Positions 10,275 through 17,500 of a DNA stretch of 17,500 bases are shown piece after piece (position 1 is the first letter of the stretch; the number at the start of each line of letters is the position of its first letter). The DNA comes from Chrysomallon squamiferum (lineage: Eukaryota > Mollusca > Gastropoda > Neomphalida > Peltospiridae), in NCBI GenBank assembly GCA_012295275.1, contig CM022673.1:11183288-11200787 (forward strand), read 5' to 3'. The translations under genes were made by a program, and so were the position numbers. Under the pieces are notes generated by a model that saw nothing but the letters and a program-made list of their open reading frames with translations, was not told where the DNA came from and did not search any database.

Positions 10275-10705
10275 GCGGGATGCTAACTAGCTTTGTTCTC
10301 CAGCTGTAACGCTTAGCTTTATTATTTTATTTTTTTCGCCAACTGTTTATAAAAAAAACAACCAAAAAACCAACAACATAAGAACCAAGTCTTGATTTTT
10401 ACACTTTATCTTCAGTTATTATGTTATTTTACATTTTATATTCAATACTCCTTTATGCCGAATGCTATTTAATACTTTATTTTTTCTTTCGTTTTTTTTA
10501 CAAACGAGAACTTAACCATTTATTGTCCGTTTTTCCTCCGAAGTCACATGCATCATGTTAAACTCGTCCCCGCTTTTGTTTCGTCCACCATTACGCACGT
10601 TACTTACCACTTTCCGTAAATCACGGAAGGGTGACGTTTAATGCGTCTTAGCACGATTTATATCCCCTCGTTTGCGACTAATAACATTCCCTGACTGTTT
10701 GTTTA

Positions 10706-10728
10706 AAAAAAAAAAAAAAAAAAAAAAA
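10706..10728. repeat. A23 homopolymer run
   Basis: An uninterrupted A run with no matching target-site duplication or recognisable element body on either side. Confidence 0.85.
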
Positions 10729-10929
10729 TTAGACTTATTTTGTTCCGCAGCCACAAATAATGATAATACGTCCTGATGTGTAATGAAAAAAGAATTAGGT
10801 TTTAGGTTAACAGTATAGATTAGAACGGTTCGAGTAACAGCATTAATGGTTTGATGTTAGTGACATTATAAAAGGTCTTCAAGTTGTTATTGTAGTACTA
10901 ACTGTATTACCAGTTGTTTTAGAATTAAT

Positions 10930-11150
10930 AATCGTTGTTGTTGATGTAAGAGGATTAGTATTAACAGTAGTAGCAGTAGCAGTTGTAGTGGTAGTGCGGT
11001 AGTAGAAGTACTTGTAATAGTAATGGTATTAGTAAAGTACTGATGGTGGTAGTAATACTTGTATTAGTAACTGTAGTTGTGTAGTAGCGGTAGTGGTAGT
11101 AGTAGTAGTAGTGGTTGTAGTAGTGCGTGTAGTAATAATTGTAGTTGCAA
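10930..11150. repeat. Imperfect GTA-class trinucleotide repeat
   Basis: GTA triplets are mixed with GCA, GTG and TTG and periodic interruptions for about 220 bp. The purest part is AGTAGTAGTAGTAG near 11098-11112. Frames reading through it give Tyr-, Thr- or Val-rich peptides that are not genes. Confidence 0.85.
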
Positions 11151-11172
11151 TATGTCATACTATTAAATACTA

Positions 11173-11179
11173 AGAGAGA

Positions 11180-11263
<84 letters not shown>
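11173..11263. repeat. (AG)45 dinucleotide microsatellite
   Basis: An AG array of 91 bp with a single T near the left end (11185). Confidence 0.97.
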
Positions 11264-11266
<3 letters not shown>

Positions 11267-11655
11267 ACTCAGTTGATATTGAATGCAATATTTTGTTAAT
11301 CAGATATAAATGATTCCTGGCTGCACTTACACGGACGTACAAAGTCGCCGAATCCTTTCTTCTGTGTGCGGTGTCCCCTCCCATGTCCTTGCTGACGGCT
11401 AATTGGTCGACTGGCGTTGTTAATAACTTCATTTACTCAGACCTAACCAGTGTCTCGCTCAGTCTGTAACCCAGTGAAGTGGTTAAACTGCCTGCTGAAG
11501 AGGGCTGTTATAGAATATTTCAAATGCTGAGATCTCTAGGGGATCCTCTGTTTGATGGGGCAGTGACAGGCGTTTGCTGAAATATGACTCGTTGTTAAGA
11601 TAATATCACACACCTTTGACATTTGACCTCTAAAACTTTGAGAGCTGCCTCACTT
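11264..11655. other. Complex intronic sequence between microsatellites
   Basis: About 390 bp of complex sequence of moderate GC content with no exon recognised. It includes an inverted CCAAT word (ATTGG) near 11401 and the nuclear-receptor-like triple half-site at 11610-11629. Confidence 0.5.
11610..11629 (-). promoter_or_regulatory. Candidate DR1-type nuclear-receptor site
   Basis: On the - strand the sequence reads AGGTCA A ATGTCA A AGGTGT: three hexamers at 7-bp period, the first perfect and the others one or two bases from consensus. DR1 spacing is typical of HNF4, COUP-TF and RXR-type receptors. Motif match only. Confidence 0.3.
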
Positions 11656-11656
11656 T

Positions 11657-11965
11657 CAACACCCTATTACTGCTGCCACTATTACTATTAATACAACTAC
11701 TACTATTATCACTACTTCTACTACTATTACTACTGCTGCTACTACACTATTACTATTACTTCTACTACACTTTATTACTGTAACTACTACATCTACTACA
11801 ACAACTACTATAACAACTACTACCACCATAATTATTACAACTATTATTACAACTATTATTACTACCATTATCTCCACAAAATTTAAAGAATACGAATTTC
11901 TATAAATGAACATAACCAATATATAAAAGATGGGAAGAAAACAATAATAATAATAATAATAATAA
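11657..11965. repeat. Imperfect ACT/ATT trinucleotide repeat plus (AAT)n
   Basis: Mixed ACT, ATT and GCT triplets fill about 11660-11870, and a short pure AAT array lies at 11943-11965. In content it is the reverse-complement class of the GTA array at 10930-11150. Confidence 0.85.
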
Positions 11966-11999
11966 AACAGGAACAGATAGATAAATAATCATGGTAATC

Positions 12000-12800
12000 A
12001 TAGTGCTTCATATCATTTTATGGTATTGGTGAAACATAGCATTTTCATTTACTTGGATTTATTTTAATAACCAGTAAACAAAGTAAAAAAAAAATATAAA
12101 CATTCTAGACGCCTAAAGCAGTGAGTGATTTATTAAATGTTTAATACAACCGGATCTTTTAACTTACTCGAAGAGACTCACAACACATTTGTTTTTCTTT
12201 TCGCATTGTTTCATTTTTGACTGTTTACAAGGAAAAGAGATTTTCAAAGTGACGTGGATGCCGGAAGTAATTATCACAGAACAGCTATTTCAGTTAAAAC
12301 GTGTTTATTCGTTTATTCAGTAAAAACAAAATAAAATAAAATAAGTAAATAATAATAATAATAATGATAATAATAATAATAGTAATTTAGAAGAAAGATT
12401 CCAGTTTAATGACAAAGTTACAGTACCTTCTAACTAGGCTTCTGAACTGGTTATTCAAAGATTATGCACAAAAATTAATAAATGAAATAAATTCGTTTGG
12501 AAGGAATTTTATTAAACGATAAATATAACTTATTTTTAAACTCGGCGTTTTATATGGTTAGAAAAAACAACAACAACAACAACAAAAAAACAGCAAACAA
12601 AACACGAATTATTCTTTTCAGAAGTAGTAGTTGTGGTATTAATAGTAGTAGTAGTAGTAGTAGTAGTAGAAGTAGTAGTAGTAGTAATGGTCTGAGGTTA
12701 CATATATATATATATTTATTTATTTTTGGTACAAGTTATTTATTATGGTTATTTTGGTGTCATTGTTGTTGTTATTGTTGTTACAATACTTAAAGCGTAC
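12000..12800. other. AT-rich intron with trinucleotide arrays
   Basis: Contains an AAT array at about 12347-12381, a CAA array near 12568-12585, a GTA array at about 12642-12687 and a TA/TTTA run at about 12702-12727. An ETS-like CCGGAAGT lies near 12260. No exon was recognised. Confidence 0.6.
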
Positions 12801-13180
12801 TGCCAGTGTGGTGAACAATTATCTCTCTCAGAGAACGTGAAGCAATCGTTTATTAATGTTGCTAGCGTTTCTGGAAACCATCTTCAGCAAAGCTAATTGT
12901 GTTTGCGTTCAGTTACCGCTGAGGCGGATAAAAACGAGTGCCTGGGACAACAATGACGTATCGACAGACCATGAATTATCGAGACTCATTCATCAGCCCA
13001 GATAATCGAAACAGACGAAACTGAACCAGTGATCTTACCCATGATGCATTGCTCTGCCGCCATGTTCTCATCCGAGAAAACAAACAATGCGTCTGAGAAT
13101 TCATCCATTGTTGATTACAGCGGTTTTATTTTCGTCTGGCCAGTATCAAAGACTCAAAACACGTTTTCTGATAAATGAAT
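12800..13180. other. CpG-richer island with small strong-context ORF
   Basis: Complex sequence with a YY1-like GCCGCCATGTT at 13056-13066. The ATG at 13062 is in near-ideal start context (GCCGCCATG) and opens a 38-codon frame ending at a TGA at 13176-13178. A CRE-like TGACGTA lies near 12955. The small frame has two potential N-glycosylation sequons but no signal peptide or known domain. It could be a regulatory element, an alternative first exon or chance. I do not call it a gene. Confidence 0.35.
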
Positions 13181-13463
13181 AAATGAAGTGACTTATGTAA
13201 GGATTGAATGCATGCTTGATACAAAAAGGCGCGTTCACTCTTTGTCCATTATCTATAACAAGGTTATAAATAGAAAACAGTTTTATACTGTAGGCCAAGA
13301 TCATCTTGTTCTTATGGTTAGCAGCTGCTTACAGAACCGTCTGTCATATGTAATGTCAGTTATGAAATAAAAATAGTTTTAGCATATAAACAAAACAAAC
13401 AAACAAACAAATACATTCTAAAGGAGAAAATTAACACTACGACTATTACAACTACTACGATTT

Positions 13464-13682
13464 TTACTGCTACTACTACTACTTTTACTACCATCATTTC
13501 TACTACTACAGCTACTATTACTATTACAACTATTGATGATACAACAACAACTACTACTACAGAATTTACTGCTACTACTATTACTTTTACTACCACCATT
13601 TCTACTACTACAGCTACTATTACTATTACAACTATTGATAATACAACAACAACTACTACTACAGAATTTACTTCTACAACTA
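13464..13682. repeat. 102-bp tandem duplication of an ACT-rich segment
   Basis: The segment from 13481 (ACTTTTACTACCATCATTTC) recurs at 13583 (ACTTTTACTACCACCATTTC) with a 102-bp period and very few differences, and similarity extends slightly to the left. Each unit is itself an imperfect ACT/ACA trinucleotide repeat. This is a recent higher-order duplication within a microsatellite. Confidence 0.9.
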
Positions 13683-13765
13683 ATGCAATTTTCTCTATCT
13701 GTTTTCTTTAAACTCCTTGGCGTTAAGCGAAACTTAATCTATGTGTCCAACTCCCGCCATCTAGC

Positions 13766-13841
13766 CATCATCATCATCATCATCATTATAATAATTTTCA
13801 TTGTTTTCATTATCATACTCATCGTCGTCATCATCATCGTC

Positions 13842-13926
<85 letters not shown>

Positions 13927-14040
13927 TGCTGTTGTTTTTGTCATCATTATTATTATTTACTATTATTATTTATTATGATTATTATTATTGTTATTATTAT
14001 CCATGCTTATCATTATTGTTATTAATTAATTTTATTATTA
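13766..14040. repeat. (TCA)n and (ATT)n trinucleotide array
   Basis: A TCA array at about 13766-13785 and mixed CAT/CGT triplets lead into a pure ATT array of about 73 bp at 13851-13923. Diverged ATT-rich sequence follows to about 14040. Confidence 0.95.
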
Positions 14041-14046
14041 TGTTGT

Positions 14047-14146
14047 ATTTGTTGTTTGTTTGTTTGTTGTTTGTTCGTTTGTTCGTTTGTTCCTTTGTTC
14101 GTTTATTTATTTATTTATCTATTTATTTATTTATTTATTTATTTTC
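14047..14146. repeat. (TTTG)n/(TTTA)n array forming splice-acceptor tract
   Basis: TTTG-type and then TTTA tetramers run for about 100 bp and end directly in TTTTCAG, the acceptor of exon 14149-14259. The microsatellite itself supplies the T-rich tract upstream of the intron end. Confidence 0.9.
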
Positions 14147-14148
14147 AG

Positions 14149-14259
14149 GTTTGTTTTGTAATCGCACCTGGGACAATGTTATGTGTTGGCCGGACACACC
14201 AGCCGGAGAAGTGGCCTTTCAAAACTGTCCGGACTATATCAACGGATTTGACCATGCGG
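14149..14259 (+). CDS. PTHR: PTH-receptor-like class B GPCR, hormone-binding domain exon (E3-like)
   Basis: The exon completes codon 33 and encodes residues 34-69 plus the first base of codon 70; both ends are in phase 1 (acceptor TTTTCAG|GT, donor GCGG|GTAATC). It holds Cys36, Cys45 and Cys59 of the hormone-receptor (HRM) domain, the class B signature TWD-x3-CWP (Asp41, Trp46, Pro47), PAGE, and [10 protein letters not shown]. The CPDYI-x-x-F-x-H string is characteristic of PTH receptors and less like glucagon, VIP/PACAP or PDF receptors. A potential N-glycosylation site lies at Asn37 (NRT). In the family fold, disulfides pair Cys 1-3, 2-5 and 4-6, here 20-45, 36-76 and 59-98. No separate exon corresponding to mammalian E2 is seen between this and the previous exon, and the phases allow direct joining. 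Confidence 0.93.
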
Positions 14260-14508
14260 GTAATCTCCCTTGTCTTTAGATCTTTAGCGTTCTTCCTTAA
14301 CTCTCGAGACAGAAGATACGGACTTTATGTCATTGGTTAAGTCGCAGAGTTGAAGCGTAACAGGTGGCGTGATCAGTTCTCTTTGGTTTCATTTGCAAAG
14401 GCGTGTACCTGCCTTCTTCCAAGATCTTTAATGTGGTTAAATTAATCATTTCTTACTTTCTGAATATATGGAGTATATATTGGTCTACATTTATATTTTT
14501 CTTTTTGT

Positions 14509-14509
<1 letters not shown>

Positions 14510-14556
<47 letters not shown>
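14510..14556. repeat. (CA)23 microsatellite
   Basis: A pure CA array of 47 bp within the intron. Confidence 0.97.
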
Positions 14557-14558
<2 letters not shown>

Positions 14559-14652
14559 TTAAAGATATTTTATATTATAAATACATTTTCGTAGACTGGG
14601 TGAAAAAAAATCGTATGCAATAGTCATTAATATGTCATCTTCACAAAAGTAA

Positions 14653-14690
<38 letters not shown>

Positions 14691-14978
14691 TAATGGAGAA
14701 GCAGAAGCCCAGTATGAACTGCGTGGGATTGATCCTATCACCCAGATCATCCAGATTCAATTTCTAACTTTGTCCTCGATACAGGATAATAGAAAGAATC
14801 GTTACAGATACAACAGCTCAAGTGGTGTAACAGAAACAAGAAAATTAATTGAATCAATACGTGATCGGCACAGTTTAGCAAAAAGTAATTTTCATGCTAA
14901 TATTTTCTTCCGAATTCTATTCATAAGTGCCATTGATGAATATGGAATAAAAGGAAAGAAGAGAGAGATAACCAGACG

Positions 14979-14981
<3 letters not shown>

Positions 14982-15023
<42 letters not shown>
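14982..15023. repeat. (AG)21 microsatellite
   Basis: A pure AG array of 42 bp, followed by GA- and GATA-rich sequence. Confidence 0.97.
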
Positions 15024-15026
<3 letters not shown>

Positions 15027-15111
15027 GTTTGTGAAAGAGATGAATATAGATAGATAAATAGAGAGAATGAAAGAGAAATTGAATATATATAGATAAATAG
15101 AGAGAGAATGA

Positions 15112-15237
<126 letters not shown>

Positions 15238-15485
15238 ACACTAATATACTTACAGACATATATCTATGTATGTAGTATGTTTGTAGAATGTATACTCGTC
15301 TCAAAGGCTTACATACATACAGACAAATACAGACACAGAATGGACAGAGTGACGGATGTACGAAACCCTCGCATAAATGAAAGTTCACAGATATGACAGG
15401 AACAAATACTGACAGGCAGATAGGGACAACGTACACGGTCACTGTCATCTGAAAACAATAATGTGTTGTTGTGTTTTTTTTTCAG

Positions 15486-15610
15486 AATCTGCCACGAAGC
15501 AGTGTCTGCCCAGTGGGGAGTGGGTCGTGTCCAACACGACTGGTCTCCCGTGGACCAACTATTCTTCTTGCATTCAACAAACTCAGCTTCCTTTTTCACC
15601 TTTTGTCACG
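15486..15610 (+). CDS. PTHR: PTH-receptor-like class B GPCR, C-terminal ectodomain exon (G-like)
   Basis: The exon completes codon 70 and encodes residues 71-111 (acceptor TTTTTTTTCAG|AA in phase 1, donor ACG|GTATCA in phase 0). It supplies the last two HRM-domain cysteines, Cys76 and Cys98, completing the set of six. It also carries the conserved GEW (Gly80, Trp82) and the PWTNYSSC string, equivalent to the WANYSEC-type end of the vertebrate PTH receptor ectodomain. Two further N-glycosylation sequons are present, Asn86 (NTT) and Asn94 (NYS), as expected of a surface-exposed domain. The Pro/Phe-rich stretch after Cys98 is the linker to TM1. The donor is weaker than the others, so the exact 3' end is slightly less certain, although it joins in frame with the next exon. 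Confidence 0.92.
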
Positions 15611-16134
15611 GTATCACATTTATTAATTTCATAACTTTTCTCTTTTTTTTTTTTCTTTTTTTTTTGGGAAGGTTTTGTTTGTTTGTTTTGTGTATATTTT
15701 ATTTCCTGGTGTTTATTATTATTATTTATTTATTATTATTATTATTATTATTTTTTTATTATTTTTTTTTTTTAGAGTGCCAAGAGAAAATTCAGTAAAT
15801 AATAAATCTTATATTTCTGCGGCTCGTTATCTTTCTGTTTGTGTGTCATAACGTTAACATCAATTTTGTAAAGTTATAATCTTAAATTAATAAATACGTT
15901 ATTATTATTATTATTACTGTCTCTTTCTTTCTTTCTCTCCCTCTCTACTTCTCGGTCTCTTTCTGTCTCTCTATCGCTGACTGTCCCTGTCTCTCATTCT
16001 GTTTGTCTTCCATTGTTTATTTATTTCTCGCACTTTTCACAGTCTTGTTTACGTCTGTTATATGATTTTCTTATCCATTTTCTTTTTCTAAGTGTCTTGT
16101 ATATTATTATTATTATTAATTTGTTTTTGTGCGT

Positions 16135-16135
<1 letters not shown>

Positions 16136-16222
<87 letters not shown>
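16136..16222. repeat. (CT)43 dinucleotide microsatellite
   Basis: An uninterrupted CT array of 87 bp. Confidence 0.98.
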
Positions 16223-16225
<3 letters not shown>

Positions 16226-16276
16226 CTTAAATTAGCGTAATAAATGCCAGTCTAAAGCTGACTGCTTTCTATAATT

Positions 16277-16336
16277 GTTTGTTTATTTATTTATTTATTT
16301 ATTTATTTATTTTATTTAATTATTTATTTATTCTAT

Positions 16337-16407
<71 letters not shown>

Positions 16408-16423
16408 TTTGTTTGTTTGTTTT
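16277..16423. repeat. (TTTA)n/(TTTG)n array upstream of splice acceptor
   Basis: TTTA tetramers run for about 135 bp with two small interruptions near 16308-16335 and end in three TTTG-type units. The TM1-exon acceptor (TTTTTAG at 16437) follows within 15 bases, so as at 14047-14146 the tetramer array merges with the pyrimidine tract. Confidence 0.96.
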
Positions 16424-16437
16424 CATTTTATTTTTAG

Positions 16438-16532
16438 GAAAACATGCCTAAGCTGCAGATGATGTATACTGTAGGTTATTCCCTGTCTCTGGCTGCTTTG
16501 CTGCTGGCGGTTACCATTGTACTTTCATTCAG
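16438..16532 (+). CDS. PTHR: PTH-receptor-like class B GPCR, TM1 exon (M1-like)
   Basis: The exon encodes residues 112-142 and two bases of codon 143 (acceptor TTTTTAG|GAA in phase 0, strong donor CAG|GTGAGA in phase 2). After a short juxtamembrane stretch it gives the first transmembrane helix. This starts with MMYTVGYSLSLAALLLAV (residues 119-136) and ends with the IVLSFR boundary. The YTVGYS-x-SL motif is a hallmark of the PTH, VIP/PACAP, secretin and glucagon receptor group, and the match to PTH receptors in this segment is very close. Splitting the Arg after Phe between TM1 and TM2 exons matches the FRRL junction of PTH receptors. Introns of 827 and 662 bp flank it. Confidence 0.94.
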
Positions 16533-16721
16533 GTGAGATACACAGTTTAAAAGTAGCAATATTAAAAGGACGGTAAATCAATTGCAATAGGAAAGAGATA
16601 GCAAGAATGTGACTAACTGAATGAAGGTGTACACGATTGAGTGAGTGAGTGAGTGAGTGAAAAATGAATGAATGAGAGTCAGTGAGAGAATGAAAGTGTT
16701 ATTCAAAACCACAGGAGTTAA

Positions 16722-16870
<149 letters not shown>

Positions 16871-16991
16871 GTATTAAAAATAATAACAATTGTGTTTTAA
16901 TCATAACAACATCAACGATAACAGTAACAAACTTTTTATCCTAATAATAATAACATTATATGCTGAATTTCTCCATCAATCTATCTATGCG

Positions 16992-17116
16992 TTCATCCAT
17001 CCTTTCGTGTATCTGTGCATCCGTCCATCCATCCATCCATCTCTCCATCCTTCTGTTTATCCATCCATCCATCCGTCCATCCATCCGTCCATCCCCAATC
17101 AATCCGTCCATCCTTT
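16992..17116. repeat. (CATC)n tetranucleotide microsatellite
   Basis: CATC tetramers with CGTC variants and several interruptions run for about 120 bp. Confidence 0.92.
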
Positions 17117-17194
17117 CATGTATCTCTGTACATCCGTGCTTTCGTCAGTCAGCCGTAAGTAACGAGTAACCATGGCGACTGTTTTCTTCTCTAG

Positions 17195-17363
17195 ACGACT
17201 TCGCTGTCCCCGAAACATGATCCACCTGAATCTGTTTTTTGCGTACCTGATCCGAGCCGGGATATCCCTGATGAAGGAGATTCTCCTCGTCAACAACCTC
17301 GGATTCGCTATCGACGTGACGCAAGATGCCGACGGCAAGATCGTATTCATCGAGGAAGACTCC
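17195..17363 (+). CDS. PTHR: PTH-receptor-like class B GPCR, TM2/loop 1 exon (M2-like)
   Basis: The exon completes Arg143 and encodes residues 144-199 (acceptor TTCTTCTCTAG|A, strong donor TCC|GTAAGTG in phase 0). It begins with the intracellular loop 1 and TM2 motif RLRCPRNMIHLNLFFAYLIR. Here RL-x-C-x-RN-x-IH-x-x-LF and the TM2 Arg163-Ala are strongly conserved in class B receptors. Lys170-Glu171 sits where PTH receptors have a KD pair. The exon then enters extracellular loop 1, at least 25 residues and acidic (GFAIDVTQDADGKIVFIEED), in keeping with the unusually long loop 1 of PTH receptors. GC content is clearly higher than in the introns. The gene continues past the window: TM3-TM7 and the cytoplasmic tail are missing here. 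Confidence 0.95.
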
Positions 17364-17500
17364 GTAAGTGTTACTGATACAGACCAGTTCCAGCTGTTTC
17401 TCCTGGCTGTTGTTTTTCCGTACACGGTCTTATAATTGTACTAACTGTAGTTAACTGTCACAGCTGTTTTATTATTTTCTTTTTTTGTTTGTTTTGTTTT
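17364..17500. other. Start of the intron after the TM2 exon
   Basis: The sequence turns AT- and T-rich after the donor and ends in a TTTG-type run at the window edge. No exon is seen. Confidence 0.85.

Larger units (their letters stand above)
9540..10690. other. CpG-richer complex intronic island
   Basis: About 1.1 kb of mostly complex sequence inside the large intron, richer in CpG than the flanks, especially 9590-9870, 10060-10310 and 10550-10680. It includes a short hairpin (TTCCGT, five-base loop, ACGGAA) near 10613-10629 and an 8-base G run near 10115. Relative freedom from microsatellites and the presence of several transcription-factor-like motifs make it the best candidate for an intronic enhancer or alternative promoter. 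This is inference. Confidence 0.4.
15611..16437. other. Intron of 827 bp, almost all simple sequence
   Basis: T-rich sequence and ATT triplets fill about 15640-15775, a short ATT array lies at about 15898-15916, and pyrimidine-rich CTCT words lie at about 15918-16000. The CT and TTTA arrays follow. Nothing coding is seen. Confidence 0.75.

Noticed and set aside
10706-10728. Poly-A runs (also near 1700 and 5000) considered as retrotransposon tails
   Set aside because: No target-site duplications or recognisable element bodies were found beside them.
10824-10840. GGTTCGAGTAAC, resembling the B box of a tRNA gene or tRNA-derived SINE
   Set aside because: No A box at the right distance and no cloverleaf stems could be drawn.
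13533-14279. A 248-codon open frame ending in real receptor sequence
   Set aside because: Only the final part (14149-14259) is coding. The rest is Leu/Ile strings from ATT arrays read through the splice acceptor, and the frame runs past the donor into the intron to a stop.
17099-17425. A 108-codon - strand frame opposite the TM2 exon
   Set aside because: It is the antisense shadow of the conserved receptor exon and continues into the CATC microsatellite.

Overview
The window looks like animal genomic DNA, most likely from a mollusc and plausibly a cephalopod such as an octopus. This is inferred from texture: AT-rich non-coding sequence packed with long di-, tri- and tetranucleotide arrays, several 27-31 bp minisatellites, and short GC-richer exons far apart. 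No species-specific marker was identified. No bacterial-style gene, rRNA, tRNA or CRISPR array is seen.

The one well-supported gene is on the + strand. It is a class B (secretin-family) G-protein-coupled receptor of the parathyroid-hormone-receptor (PTHR) type. Five exons join in frame (97+111+125+95+169 nt = 199 codons): 7751-7847, 14149-14259, 15486-15610, 16438-16532 and 17195-17363. They encode the N-terminal helix with Cys1, the hormone-binding ectodomain with the full six-cysteine set, TM1, TM2 and the start of a long extracellular loop 1. The boundaries resemble the vertebrate PTH1R exons E1-E3-G-M1-M2 as I recall them. The signal-peptide exon is not found and should lie 5' of 7751, probably off the left edge. 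TM3 to TM7 and the tail lie off the right edge.

Layout: 1-7750 is intergenic or 5' intron sequence with simple repeats, a mariner-type MITE (4255-4463) inside a degenerate minisatellite, two more minisatellites (28 bp at 5420-5935, 31 bp at 6610-7090) and a diverged repeat running up to the first exon. The 6.3 kb intron 7848-14148 holds microsatellites and islands of CpG-richer complex sequence (about 9540-10690 and 12800-13180). These carry good matches to transcription-factor motifs: tandem nuclear-receptor half-sites, a GTCACGTGAC E-box, and a YY1/Kozak-like GCCGCCATG. The remaining introns (1226, 827 and 662 bp) are mostly microsatellite. Two splice-acceptor tracts lie directly at the end of TTTA/TTTG arrays.

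The receptor would sit in the plasma membrane, bind a peptide hormone through its ectodomain and signal through G proteins; this comes from family knowledge. I see no sign of a wholly new gene system. The most interesting points are the invertebrate PTHR-like gene with an apparently conserved exon plan, the MITE, the three minisatellites of similar period, and the candidate intronic regulatory islands.
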